Shown here piece by piece: positions 33,443-44,988 of a stretch of 64,000 bases of DNA (position 1 is its first letter; every line of letters begins with the position of its first letter). A program made the translations under genes and the position numbers. The stretch spans positions 1 to 64,000 of the forward strand of contig JADNRY010000318.1 of NCBI GenBank assembly GCA_015501585.1, written 5' to 3'. This DNA is from Rhodocollybia butyracea (lineage: Eukaryota > Basidiomycota > Agaricomycetes > Agaricales > Omphalotaceae). Under the pieces are notes generated by a model. It saw only the letters and a list, made by a program, of their open reading frames with translations. It was not told the origin of the DNA and searched no databases.

Positions 33443-34079
33443 GGTGGTACAGTGGATGATATTGTTAAGCTGTCATTTGATCAATCGTGCAATCATGACG
33501 AGTAAAAGTCTATAATTACAGCAACCCAAGTTACGTTTTCATCGGTGTTATTCGACAGTAATTCACAGGAACATTGAACAACAAATCAGGTGCAGGGAAG
33601 AAACAAAAAACCAATAGAACATGGCATCCGGCAGTATGTGAATGGAGCGCCTCGTCTACTCTAGTATCCATCTCCAGCCCATCTTGGCTATGAAGGAAAG
33701 ACAAAAAGCAGAATAAAGTAATCAACTCACGTTTTCTCCAAGTTCTTGCTCTGTACTCCGATTCACTTTCCATCCTAGGCCAATCTCCGGGGTCATGATT
33801 CGCTAACTTGCGTTGCGATGTCCATTCAGTGGGTCTGAGTACTGAACCGTATGCGAATCATGTCTAAATCTTCATTTCCTCAAACGGATACACCTTCCCT
33901 TGTAATCTACTGTTGGTGGAGGGATCTTTACACTCAGGCTCGGCGGATAAGGCATTAGCGTTTCTAATTCAAGTGGCAGCCCGGTAAGTAGATTTGAAGC
34001 TTCCCAGCCTTCCAGGCGTTGGAGTGCTTCAAAGCACTACTTAGTAGGTGATGTACCATGCTTGCATTATGAGAGTAGT
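33443..34079. other. array spacer with SKP1 tail
   Basis: Contains the 5' flank of F-box copy 3, the SKP1-like block at 33650-33745, and the 3' flank of copy 4. The spacer 33750-34080 aligns with 36160-36490, showing that they are tandem units. Confidence 0.6.
33650..33745 (-). pseudogene. SKP1 3'-end remnant (unit of F-box copy 3)
   Basis: The plus-strand text TCTCCAGCCCATCTTGGCTA and the downstream AATAAAGTAATCAACTCACG align with the SKP1 terminal exon and last intron (TCTTCAGCCCATTCCTACGA and AATAAACAACTTACG at 38485-38550). It is a decayed copy of the end of SKP1 carried in the F-box duplication unit. Confidence 0.65.
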
Positions 34080-35779
34080 TTATAGGAAAATTTGTTTATA
34101 ATTCGAAGTACGCATTGAAACCAGACCTATCTCAGGTAGGTCGGTCTCGGGTTCAGGCAAATTGTCCACATATAAAAAGCGAAGATTCAACCCATTCCTT
34201 TCCAAGTTCCGTAAAATATCCAGCTCCATTGTTGTAAAAGATGGTTGGGTTCGGAAAAGTATGTGACAAGTTTTTAATGATGACTGGGCCCGACTGTGCA
34301 GAAATTTCGTCAAGGTTGATAGTGTTAACAGATTAATGGGTGTTAGAAAACTACTGGTTGTCTCTTGGGTACCATGCATACACGTACTGATGCTCAAGAT
34401 CTGGATGCTTTCGAGGCGAGGCCAACATGGAGTGGGGTTACTGGGTGAGGAGGTGAGACTCATGATATGCGAGTCTTGTAGAGGGTGACTAGCTTGGGGT
34501 CGATATGTGGAGTCCGTGAATTTGAAGCTGGTCAGATTTGGAATTAACGACAGGCATTCTGTCAACACCTCCGGTGTTGTTGTCATTTCCAGCTCTAATT
34601 CCTCCAGCATATCTAATGGGAGTGACACAAATATGAGTTTGGATATTAGAATCATTTTAGGGCAGGAGAAGCTGAACGATTGCAGAGCTGGACATCGAAT
34701 GCAATGAAACATGGAGAGGATATTTGTTTCAAAGTCAATTTGACCTGGCACTCGTCGCGCTGGTACAAGGGACAATCGCAGTATGCTTAGATTGTTTAGG
34801 TACACAGTCGCCCTGTCCTTCCAGGGAGGAACGTCTTGAAATATATTAATCATCAAGTCTAGTGCGCGCATTGCGGAACTTGAGCCAGAGCATTTAGAGT
34901 TAGGTCAGCAAGCATTGGGCTCGAAACAGTAAGGCTGGTTAAGTGTTTCCAATTGCAAGGTAACATATTGTCCCCGAAGACTAACTGTAAACTAATTCTG
35001 TGCAAACTAGGCGCTCGGGGAAAAAGGAGACCAAGAAGAGCAAAGTTGGCTGCGGCGTTACGTTGAGCTCGTGCTAGATTAGCATCATCCGAGTCCCGCA
35101 GCTGTAACGATGCAAGGATGGGAAACATAGGCGGTGCGAGCTGGCCAAAAATGGATAAGACGGATGAGGGCAGTGATAGATACACATTTTTGAATCTGTG
35201 ACTGAATTTCATAACAGAGCGAAGCAAACTCTCCTGATTTGGAACTGCTACGAAATATGCTGATATTCCATGTAAAGAGATGGACAATGGGAGGAAACCA
35301 GACCGTTCCAACCAGGCGATAACGCCTTCAGCGCGCTTTGCACAAGCCTCGGCGCTCAAGTGGACCGGAAGATGAATGTGTAACGAGTTCCACAGTCTGG
35401 GAGTAGTGAGGGCGATATGCCTCCAATCCTTGCAGATGGTGGTCAGAAGGAGCGGAGCTTTAGTGAGATCCCGGAGCCCATACGGAGGGTCAGATGGAAG
35501 ACATTGCACAAATATCTCTGCAAGCGTTTCTGGAGGGATCTGGCGCACTGGAGAGAGGATTGCTCTATGAGCATCAACATAGCTCATGACTCTTTGCTTT
35601 TCGTGCAAAAGTGCGTCCAGAGTAGCCTGTGCGTGATCGATATCCAATTCCAACAAAGCAAGTTTGTTCACAGGATGAATAAGCATAGCTTTGAGCCTGT
35701 TCAGCTCAGCTGAAGTGGGAATATAATTTGTTCCCATCATCGAAGCGAATGGCGAGTGGTTTGTATCCCAGTCGGACAT
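34080..35779 (-). pseudogene. F-box protein, array copy 4 (single frameshift)
   Basis: MSDWDTNHSPFASMMG begins a 306-codon frame (34859..35779) with an intact F-box (PETLAEIFVQCLPSD). The frame then ends abruptly at VPQ|CAH, where GCAAATG in the paralogues reads GCAATG, a one-base loss at about 34871. The remaining 263 codons (34080..34871) continue the same protein in the next frame to NYKQIFL. Apart from this single base the gene is complete, so inactivation would be very recent or the base is a sequencing error. Confidence 0.8.
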
Positions 35780-36495
35780 GATAGTGGCCTACAGACTACA
35801 GGTATAGTGGATGATATTGGACAAGAGTATCAGGCTGTTGTTTGATCAATCATACAATCATGACAAGTCGTCGCTAAGCAGCGCTAAGCGCTTCTCGGTC
35901 TATAACAGTATACCAACCCAAGTTATCGGTTTTATTCCACAGCAATTTACAGGAACACGGACGTTAAAAGACAATGGTAAATCAAGTAAAACCTGAAAGA
36001 AACAGCTAATAAAACATGGCATCCGGCGGCATGTGAATGAAGTTGGGTGAAATTCTCGTCTATCCGTCTTCAGCCCATCTTGGCTACGAAAGAAAGACAA
36101 AAAAAATGGACACCTTGGCAAAGCAGAATAAAGTAAACAACTCCCGCTTTTCTCCAATTTCTTGCTCTGTACTCCGATTCACTTTCCATCCTAGGCTACT
36201 CTCCAGGGTCACGATTCGCCACTGGCCGCTGTATTCTCTCATGATTCCATAACTTGCGTTGCGATGTCCGTTTCGGTCTGAGTCTGAGTCTCGCATGCGA
36301 ATCAACGTCCAATTCTCCATTTCTTTTTTTTCTCAAACGGATACACAACAGTGCCTTTCCTTGTACTCTATTGGTGGAGGAGTCGTTACACTCGATGGAT
36401 AAGGCGCAGATGGGAGCCCGTATTAGATTTGAAGTTTCCCAAGTTCTTCGAAGCACTAGTAGGTGATGTACCAGTGCTTTGATTATGAAAATAGT
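35780..36495. other. array spacer with SKP1 tail
   Basis: The 5' flank of F-box copy 4, the SKP1-like block 36053-36155 and the 3' flank of copy 5. Aligns with 33443-34079 as a tandem unit. A pyrimidine tract lies near 36320-36335. No gene. Confidence 0.6.
36053..36155 (-). pseudogene. SKP1 3'-end remnant (unit of F-box copy 4)
   Basis: The clearest of the SKP1 tail copies. GTCTTCAGCCCAT, GGCTACGAA and GTAAACAACT occur in the same order and spacing as in the SKP1 last exon, last intron and penultimate exon (38478-38568), though the coding sense is lost. Confidence 0.7.
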
Positions 36496-38237
36496 TTACA
36501 GGGTAACTTGTATATAATTCGGAGTACGGTGCATTGGAACCAGACCTATGTCAGGTAGATCGGGCTCGACATGGACCGTTGAAGGAGTGTCCATATAAGA
36601 GAAGTAAAGATTCAACCCGCTCCTTTCCAGGCTCCGTAAAACCTCTAGGTCTATTTCCGAAAAAGATGGCTGAGTTCGGAAAAGTATGTGACAAATCTTT
36701 AAGGCCCGACTGTCTAGAAATCTTGTCAAGGCTGCAGGTGTAAAAAAATCACTGCACGCCTCCTGGGTGGCATGCGCGCGCGCAATGTGGCTTCGGATCC
36801 GGATGTTTTTGAGGCGAGGCCAACACGGAGTGGGGTTACTGGGTGACGAGGTGAGACTCAAAAAGATGCGAGTCTCGCAGAGGGTGGGGACGAATTTGGT
36901 GCGTGCGGTATGCGGGGTCCATGAGCGAGAAGCTAATCAGATTTGGGATTGTAGAAAGACATTCCGTCAACACCTCTGCGGTTGTCAACATATCTAACTC
37001 TAATTCCTCCAGCACGTCTAATGGGAGCGACCCGAATAATAGTTTGGATATTACAAGCATTTTAGGCAGCAAAAGCTGAATGACTGTAAAGTTGGACATT
37101 GAATGCAACCAAACAAAGAGGAATCTTTGCTTCAAAGGCACTTTCCCCTGACTCTATCGCATAGACTGTACCCTCTGATCGCCCTGGTAAAAAGGACAGT
37201 CGCAGTTTACTCAGATTGTTTAAATATACAGCCTCCCTGTCCTTCCAGTGAAGAACATCTCGAGATGTATCAATCGTCAAGTTTAGTGAGCGCATTTGTG
37301 GAACTTGAGTTAGCGTATCCAGCGCTTGGTCAGCGTACATTGGGCTCGAAACCGTAAGGCTGGTTAAATGTTCCCAGTTGAAAGGCAACAACGAACATTT
37401 GTGGTCCCCGAAGAATAACTGTAGGCCAACCGCGTACAAACCAGGCATTCGGGGAATAAGGGAACTCAGCAGAGCAAAATTGTCTGCAGCGGCATGTATT
37501 CGTTCCTTGTTAAAGCTAGTTCCCAAACGAACTAGATTGCCGTCATCCACATCCCGAAGCCGCAAAGATGCAAGTACGGGAAAAGTGGGCGGTGCGAGCT
37601 GGCCGAAGATAGATAAGATGGATGAGGACAGTGATAGATATACATCTTCGAATCTGTGGCTGTATTTCATGACAGAGCGAAGCAGATTCTCTTGATTTGG
37701 GGCTGTGCCCGGTTGATCCAACATTCCATGTAAGGAGATGGACAACGGGAGGGAACCAGACCGTTCTAACCACGCGATAACGCCTTGGACGCGCTTTGCA
37801 CAAGCCTCAGCGGTCAAACGGACTGGAAGATGAATGTGTAACGAGTTCCACAGTCTGGGAGTAGTGAGAGCGATATGCCTCCAATCCTTGCAGATGGTGG
37901 TCAGAAGGAGCGGAGCTTTAGTGAGATCCCGGAGCCCATACGGCGGGTCAGGTGGAAGACATTGCACAAATATCTCTGCTAAGGTTTCTGGAGGAATCTG
38001 GCGCACTGGAGAGAGCAATGTTCTATGAGCATCAACGTAGCTCTTGACTCTTTGCTTTTCGTGTAAAAGCGCGTCCAGACTGGCCTGCGCATGATCGATA
38101 TCCAATTCCAATGAAGACAGTTTGTTCACAGGATGAACAAGCATAGCTTTGAGTCTGTCCAGCTCAGCTGCAGTGGGGATATAATTTGTGCCAATCATCG
38201 GGGCGAATGGTGAGCGGTTTGTATCCCAGTCGGACAT
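36496..38237 (-). pseudogene. F-box protein, array copy 5 (frameshifted), next to SKP1
   Basis: The family start MSDWDTNRSPFAPMIG is at 38237, and the F-box reads PPETLAEIFVQCLPPDP. The frame runs to about 37062, where it leaves the family sequence. The rest is found in two other frames, 36836..37141 (L-PKMLVISKLLFGSLPLDV) and 36496..36861 (SNPTPCWPRLKNIRI to NYIQVTL). At least two single-base shifts are needed, so this is a pseudogene. It lies 240 bp downstream of the SKP1 stop codon on the same strand and is the copy nearest the proposed origin of the array. The frame also extends 42 codons upstream of the conserved Met, which I do not consider coding. Confidence 0.8.
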
Positions 38238-38477
38238 GGTAGTGGAAGTACAGTGAATGCTGTGGACAAGAGCCTGCGGCTCAAAAGTTGTCAATTGAAC
38301 TTTCATTATTCGTCGTTTCAAACCGCAGCACTTATCAATATCAACGGTTTTATTCGACATCAACTTACACGAACATGGACGTTAAGCGACAAAGATGAAA
38401 TTAAGTACAAGAAGTAGCAGAAATAATGCTAATAAGACATGACGTTCAGCGGCAAGTGCAGTAGTTGTTATTCTCAT

Positions 38478-39245
38478 CTATCGGTCTTCAGCCCATTCCT
38501 ACGAAGGACAGTAAGAAAACGGATCCTCAATAAAATAAACAACTTACGTTCTCCTTCTTGATTTGAGCCTGAAAAGAAAAAGCTTCAGTAAAAAAGTAAA
38601 TAGGGGTCAAGAGAACCACGCACCTCCTCCTCGGGCGTAAAGTCGTTCACGATGTTAAACAGTTTACGGATCTCCTCTGGGGTCTTTCCTTTGATCATGT
38701 TTGCCACAGTTTTACAGCCCACGTCACTATGGACAAGTCAGCGATAGGAGTCAAAGACGCAACAGCCAACGATAACACACAGAAGAGATTTGATATCAAG
38801 ATAATTTGCAGCAAGGATAATCTCAAACAGCATTTCCTGGTCGACAGTGATGAACTTCTGATCCCATTCACTGATATCAGTGGTACGCTTGCGGGTGTCG
38901 TCTTGGCTCGTGTCGGCATCAGGTGCCGGTAGAGGCTCACCCCGATGGTGCTCGCAGTACTCCAAAACCTGATTGATTACGACGAGAAAAGTCAATGTCT
39001 CTGAAAGTGGCCGAGCGTTGTACATTTACCTTCTTCAGGACGCTCGATGATACATTGGGAAGAGGAATAGGTTGGTCAGACTCGCCGACATCTAAAATTC
39101 ACGAAAAAGGAGTCGCAACGACAGACTTGTATCAGTGCCACTGGAAAGACAAACCTTCAAGCATGTTTTTGATCAGCACGCTGCGCTCGACGACTTCTTT
39201 TTCAGCATTGAACTTTTCGTTGTCAGAGGTAACAAGAGTAACCAT
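38478..39245 (-). CDS. SKP1: Skp1, SCF ubiquitin ligase adaptor
   Basis: Six exons (39155..39245, 39030..39091, 38781..38968, 38624..38726, 38548..38568, 38478..38498) give 161 residues, the normal length. The N-terminus [19 protein letters not shown] forms the BTB/POZ-like Cul1-binding fold. [19 protein letters not shown] and [20 protein letters not shown] are typical. The F-box-binding C-terminus reads [17 protein letters not shown]...EEEAQIKKENEWAEDR. Skp1 bridges Cul1 and F-box proteins in the cytosol and nucleus. All exons are in frame and splice sites canonical. The last two coding exons are only 21 nt each. The next genes downstream are five F-box genes on the same strand. Confidence 0.97.
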
Positions 39246-39388
39246 TTTGAGAAAAATCTGGAGTGGTAAAGGTAAGAGTAAGAAAGAAAGCGCAAGACGA
39301 CGTTTTGATTGTCCGCTCACGTGAACTGATTGACTCGGCCCCCCCATCTCCATCGACAAATTGAAATTTGGATCTTTATCGCCACATT
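39246..39388. promoter_or_regulatory. bidirectional promoter region, SKP1/bL27m
   Basis: Only 143 bp separate the divergent start codons of SKP1 and the mitochondrial bL27 gene, so both promoters must lie here. The region has a C-run with CATCTCC (about 39340-39353) and an A/T-rich stretch toward the bL27m start. No TATA box is obvious. Confidence 0.6.
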
Positions 39389-39993
39389 ATGGCCTTTGTA
39401 GGTCACTGCTTTGACGCAATAATAAAAAGCCCTTTCGCAGCTTTTGGTTGGTCTTTTTCGATTCGAAAACAGAGTACAGCTCACCCTTTGTTTTTCTTGG
39501 CTAGGTCTCGGCGCTGTTCGTACCGCCACAAAACGAGCTGGTGGCACAGTCGCTAACCACGGTGGCTCTGCCGGACGACGGCTTGGTGTAAAAAAGTTTT
39601 CTGGTACGTCCAGCGATGCCCTCTGAAGCTGCGCACAACTTATAGTCGGACAGACCAATATGTGATACCTGGAAATATCATCGTCCGGCAGCGTGGTTCT
39701 GTCTTTCATCCCTGTCAAAATGTACGTTTACTTTTTGGTCTTATTCCTTCTTCTTTCTTACTCTTTCTTTCTCTTCCTAGGTCGCAATGGGCAAGGACCA
39801 CACAATATACGCCCTTACTCCCGGATACGTTCGATTCTACAAGCAAAAATACATGCGCGGAGAAAGGAAATATGTCGGCGTCGTTCTAAATCGTGGTGAA
39901 AAGCTTCCCCGCAATGAGGCTGAGCACGGACGGAGTCGGTACTTTGGCTTGGTGAACGTGAACACACCCAAAACCGAAACGGCAACAGCATAG
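39389..39993 (+). CDS. mitochondrial large-subunit ribosomal protein bL27m
   Basis: Exons 39389..39446, 39505..39603, about 39646..39721 and 39781..39993. The start MAFVGHCFDAIIKSPFAAF is an amphipathic mitochondrial targeting type. LGAVRTATKRAGG, SAGRRLGVKKFSG, DQYVIPGNIIVRQRG and MGKDHTIYALTPGYVRFYK are the bL27 signature. The protein sits near the peptidyl-transferase centre of the mitoribosome. At the second intron the exon phases do not fit by one base: the donor after FSG and the TATAG acceptor leave the downstream frame offset. I could not resolve this with another splice site, and a one-base indel is likely. The gene is divergent from SKP1. Confidence 0.9.
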
Positions 39994-40098
39994 TGCACCT
40001 CTAGTCATATCTTATATCGCATAATTCGTAGGAAACAACAATTACACATCCAGAGCAAATTCACAAAGGAGTGCGAAACGAAAACGAGAAAAAGTTCT

Positions 40099-41083
40099 TT
40101 ATCCTTCCGTTGGTGTCTCTGTCTTGGGCAGACCGTGAAGCCATTTCATGAAATGCGGCACATCCTGGGCATCCTTTCAGCGAAACTATTTGAATCAACT
40201 CAAACACACGTACCTCGGAAATCTTGCTCGCCATGGAACTTTCCGCCAGAAAAGTAGGAATAGACCCTCCTGGCGTGCTGCTAGTCGCCATCCTCCATTC
40301 GGTCGACCCGTCTTCGAGTTCCACAATACGTTCGATACTGACATATCGTCCCTTGACGCCCTTCTCTTCTATCTTGGCCAATTCGGCATCCTCTGGAGAC
40401 GACAGGTCAATCGGGAGAGAGATGACGAATCTACAGGCAAATGATGAGCGTTTGAGTTGGACATTCCCAGTAAACAACATATCCTCACCCAGTACGAGGA
40501 GATTCGCTGCTCAAACGCGTTATCTGCAGCTCTGTAAAGACACGGGGAGACACCGGTGGTGGAAACTTGTAGTACAATGACCAGATATTTTGACTTGAGG
40601 AGATTTCTTTCACTTTCGTGACTTTGCGTATTTCGTGGATGAACCTAGATTTCGGTTAATCATGACTTGAATTAGCACCTTAAGAGACTTACTGCATCTC
40701 GTTCGTAGGCTTGTCCGTCCCAAGCTTCTCCCACATCTGGTCAAAAGTGGCCTCGTCTTGTTTGTGCACGCTGACCCTGCAGTGCCATGGAGCACCATCG
40801 TTTGGTCCTTTCGATTTACTAAAGGTTTTGACGACTTTGAAATAAGTTTTGCCTGGGGCGTGTCAGTTATCTGATCCCGAACCATTAATATTCGTCTTCA
40901 CCTGGTTTCCAAGAGGTGCAAGAGTCAATGAGGGCCTCGGATGCTTGGAAAATAAGCTCCTCCTCAGGAATCTCTGCGAGTAATGTTAAGACGCTGATGT
41001 CATGGACTTGAACTCAATGCACTCTCACCAGAAGGCTTGAGAGGCGTTATGGTCAACTTTGCTTCGCTGTAGTCAGTGGCCAT
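40099..41083 (-). CDS. DUF3074-type START-like protein
   Basis: Six exons (41029..41083, 40902..40973, 40693..40852, 40489..40644, 40214..40430, 40099..40164) join in frame to 241 residues. After MATDYSEAKLTITPLKPS come FQASEALIDSCTSWKPG, WHCRVSVHKQDEATFDQMW and FIHEIRKVTKVKEIS, then FVISLPIDLSS and an acidic segment. This arrangement matches the fungal DUF3074 family, predicted to adopt the helix-grip (START/SRPBCC) fold that binds hydrophobic ligands. No ligand or process is known. All introns are 48-58 bp with canonical ends. It lies tail-to-tail with bL27m (105 bp apart). Confidence 0.8.
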
Positions 41084-41316
41084 AGTCACGATGGTAGTTG
41101 AAGAACAAGCGGTTGTTGAGGACAAGGGATGCTAAATATACCATGCTGATATACCATGCTGAGGGAACATGTCAAACTTCGTGATGGTTACAAAAGAAGC
41201 AGGATAATCTCATCAATGCGGAAGTTGAGATGATTTACACTCAAGTTGTATCAAAATTACATCAATATTACAGTACAAGCAAGACGCCTCTTATTGTCCA
41301 AATCCTCGGGGTTCTA
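41084..41316. other. intergenic region
   Basis: Promoter side of the DUF3074 gene and 3' side of the glutamine-synthetase-like gene. A short duplicated phrase, ATATACCATGCTGA, occurs twice around 41137-41165. No gene. Confidence 0.5.
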
Positions 41317-43522
41317 CTACGCCAGTTCGACATAACGTTCCACTAATGTGAAGACCGTCAACCGATCGCTCAACAAGATCAACGTAAGAAACTTGCCTTC
41401 CCAATTCGTGACTGCCTCATTCCACAATTTGACTTCGTGTTCTCTAGTTCCTCCGAAATGCTCTACGAAAACATTACCGAACATACCCTGTTCCCTCGCA
41501 ATGCTTTCTGGTCTCATCATCCGCTCCGTCGCTGCTTCCAGAGATGTCGGAAGCATCTTGACCTATCCAACGCCAACGGCCATGAGCAAACCAAAACCCC
41601 AACGCGAAGCACAGCCAATACTTACAGTTCCATTTCGCTTATCTTCGGCCGTCAGCTGGCTCATAGGAGGCGCAGATAGCTTGAGTTTCTTCTCAATACC
41701 ACGAAGGCCTAGTAAAAAGATAGCGCTGATCGCGAAATAAGGGTTCATATCTGCGCCAGGAATTCGGATTTCTAAGCGAGTAGCTGCTGGAGGGACAGAG
41801 GGAGGTGATATGATTCTTATTGAAGCCGCACGGGAATCATAGCCGTATGTGATAGCATTGGGGGCCCAAAAGGCTTCACCGCTGATCAAACGTTTGTAGC
41901 CGTTGATTGTAGGCACGAGCTGGGGTTCATCGGTCGATCGGTATTCGATGAAAAGTGGGGTAGTGACCTACCATAGGTACGACTGTAAACATAATAAGTA
42001 AATCATTGGGTGTAGGTTTTGTCGTACAAGTGCTTACCATCTGCGATTCCCTCTAGGATACCAGCAAGGAATTGTTCGGCTTCTAGACTGAGAAATTTAA
42101 CATCGTCGTTAGCTGCTCCGGATCTCCCAGAAGAGAGTTCAGCATCGGAAACAGCGAAGACGTTCCTGCCTGAATCATCGCGCAGAGAAACATGAGTGTG
42201 TCTATGACTTTTTAGCATATGAGTACTGGGGTCAGTTATGCAGACATACCCGCTGCATCCAGGGAGCTGTTCGACAATTGAGTTCAGCTAGGTTATGTTA
42301 CAATAAACGGAGGAGCTTACGTTTCCCCAAGGCTTGGCCATAAACGTAGGAACCACACCATGCTTCATACCGACACTTTTGGTCAGGTACTTGAAGAGGA
42401 TAGCGTTATCTGCCATTCGAAGCGCGTCTGTATATGCCAAAGCAGTCTCCAAAACTCCAGGCCCGGTTTCAGTATCTGAGAAACAGTCAACCTGTGCTTG
42501 CCACGATATGAAGGCACGCGTGTACTTACGATGACCTTCGATAGGCACCCCAAAGCGAGCGGCTCCATCGAAGATCTCATGGAAGTAGTCATTGTTGAGT
42601 TGGGTACGCAGGAGTGAATATCCATGCACTGTTCGACAAATGAACCATGAGAATATTATTCTGACCCCAAAAAAGCGTACTGCCGGGAGTGAGGGGTGTG
42701 AGATTCTGGAACTTTTTGGCTGCGAGCGATTCAGGTGTTTCTATAAGGCGAGGATCAGATTACATCGAAAATCTGGGCGATGGAGACCCGTACCCTTGAA
42801 GTTGAAATACTGCAAAGAGCTCAGTCAAGCGAGAGGTAGGGTACCAGGGATGCTCACTTCGTATTCAACTCCAGCATAACAACTTCTATGCAAGCTTGCA
42901 GCTCTATCCGAAGTTATCTTCAGAATTCCACGTGGATCAACGACCAACGGTTCCTTCGTATCGGGATCTAGGAAAGACACCAAGAAGAAAGGAACATCGT
43001 TTTCCCAAGGAATCCTACGAAATGTAGATAGATCGATTGAGGCGAGGATATCCCGGTAGCCGTTTTGCTTGTTGGCGATCAGGAGCTCGCGCGAGTAGAC
43101 AGTGTCGTGCATGTCCCAACCGCTAATCTGTTTAATCAGGGGTTTGTACTTGGATGGAAGAATGACTGGGATACGCACAAAATGACACTGCAGAATCCAA
43201 AACCATCTGATGAGGCGGCACTTAGAAACTTGTCCTTGGACTAGACAGCGGTAAGGAATGGCGTAGTGGGTGTACTTGACACTTTCTTACCATGAACTTT
43301 CCCCTAAGAATACCATCCACTGAGGGACCATTAGTATTTGATGCACTGTACACAAAACACGCGTTGAACATAACATACCATCGATACCTGATGTAGAGTA
43401 ATTATTAGCCTAGAACGATTGAAGAATTTTGCAAACATACCAGCAACCTTGATCTTGTTATCATTCCGAAGAAAAGTTTTGAGTTCCTCGAAAGTCTTTG
43501 GGGCACCGGTGGTGGAAGACAT
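41317..43522 (-). CDS. glutamine synthetase family protein (FluG C-domain/GS type)
   Basis: Fifteen exons join exactly in frame to 484 residues: 43441..43522, 43379..43387, 43291..43319, 43179..43240, 42858..43122, 42794..42809, 42681..42740, 42530..42628, 42321..42475, 42250..42266, 42038..42201, 41972..41982, 41636..41919, 41397..41572, 41317..41342. Signature parts are GWDMHDTVY, VDPRGILK, AGVEYEYFNFK, FMAKPWGNLPGCSGHTHVSL (catalytic GS core), PTINGYKRL, SIRIISPPSVPPAATRLEIR and ADMNPYFAISA. Such stand-alone GS-like enzymes in fungi resemble the C-terminal domain of FluG and may ligate ammonia or amines to glutamate-like acceptors. Exons of 9 and 11 nt and a final GC-AG intron (41343..41396) are unusual. 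Confidence 0.92.
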
Positions 43523-43575
43523 GGAAGAACTTCAGAAGAGAATCACCGCAATGACGTAATGTTTCTTTCTCTATC

Positions 43576-44971
43576 ATGGACCAAAATGTCGAGCCATATT
43601 CCGTTGTTAAATCTCTGGTCACTCCGACACACATCTCGTCTCTAGATTTCGGCCATGCAGCTCATCTTTTTGCAGGATCAGGTAGGCTAAACTCTTCGCA
43701 CTTTTGAACTCGTTTTTACTATCCAAACAGCTGATGGAATACTACGCGTCTACGACCTATCTTCATTCAAAGTCCTCAAAGCCATTCGCGGACTCGGCGA
43801 CGAAATATCATCCATCGCTTGTGTCAAAAGACCTGGGTCAGAACTTTGCGATACCTGGATCGCGTGCGGCAACAGTGTACAAGTCCTTTGTTTATGTTTT
43901 GCGTAACGCCATTTGACGCTTCAGGCATCAAGATTTCTCTTTTCAAAATGGATAATCCTGCTATGATAATGGCTGCTCAAGACACACTAAGATCTATCAA
44001 GTTGACTGAGGACGACGATGATGTTTTGAACGAGGTAAAAGTTTTTCGTTATCTGTATTCCGGACGTGTTACTTACTCGGATCAGTAAGATCTCGTTGAA
44101 CTCGAGCAATAAACATCTCGCATTCTCTACAGATCTCGGTGTGGTCGGTGTAGTTGACCTTTCCAACATGTTAATCGTCAGGATGAAGCAAAAACACGCA
44201 AGTGTGAGTGCAAGGCTGCTCGTTCTCACCGAGATTTGACGGCGCCCCCAGATATGTGGCTGCGTCAAATTTGTACCAGATAGACCCAGAGAATTGGTCA
44301 GTGCTGGATACGACGAGACCTTTCTACACTTCGATTTCCTCGAGGGCACATGTATATCCAAATATAAGATCAGTGTGTAATCTGCACCTCTGTAAAACGA
44401 TCAAGGGCTTCTCGCCAACATCTACTTAGGTTCCACACAAACCAACGAAGGGGTTTCCCTTTCCCCGCCTTTTATCATGTCAACAGCGATGTCTTCAACC
44501 GGCGTGCTCGCGGCTGGAACGGCGGATGGGCATCTGTGGCTCGGAATCGGAGGCCAAAAAGGACTTGGAAAGGACAAAATGAAAAGATCAAAAAAATGGA
44601 ATGGGCTGTCAGATGAAGAAAAGCAAGTGTATGTCAAGGTCGCAGATGGGCCTATTGTGGCAATGTACGTTGGTTAAATCTCCGAAACTCTCTCGTTTTT
44701 TACTTTTGTACACAGGTCATTCTCAACCCCTACGATTCTTACTGCGTCCACTCTCATGGGTTCCATAATACAGTGGGAGATCAATAACGAATCGAGCACT
44801 GAAGATACCGTGAAAGAGGTGTGGCGAAAAAAAGCACTTGGGTTGGATAAAGTGAATGCGTTGGTTTCGAACGACACAAAGATCGCAATCGCGGGTCTCA
44901 CAAAGGATGGAAAAGGGATTATCGAGATATGGGATAAAAGTGTACCAGCACATACGTCTACGTCCGTATAG
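43576..44971 (+). CDS. WD40-repeat protein (WDR53-like)
   Basis: Seven exons (43576..43681, 43731..43874, 43925..44034, 44090..44203, 44252..44372, 44430..44664, 44716..44971) give 361 residues in frame. WD-type blades are visible: THISSLDFGHAAHLFAGSADGILRVYD-like strands, ACGNSIKISLFK, LAFSTDLGVVGVVDLS, LVSAGYDETFLHFD, LAAGTADGHLWLG, and TASTLMGSIIQWE. An acidic insert TEDDDD lies between blades 2 and 3. Size and blade spacing resemble WDR53, a DCAF-type protein in animals, but the assignment is loose. It starts 53 bp from the GS-like gene (divergent) and ends 17 bp from the stop codon of the next, convergent gene. Confidence 0.8.
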
Positions 44972-44988
44972 GCCATTTCATCTATGTA

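Noticed and set aside
23458..38237. Genome-defence RIP as cause of all F-box lesions
   Set aside because: Most lesions are one-base indels; only two C:G-to-T:A changes are evident in copy 1.
38238..38363. N-terminal 42-residue extension of F-box copy 5
   Set aside because: The other family members begin at MSDWDTN, and the extension is not conserved in other copies.
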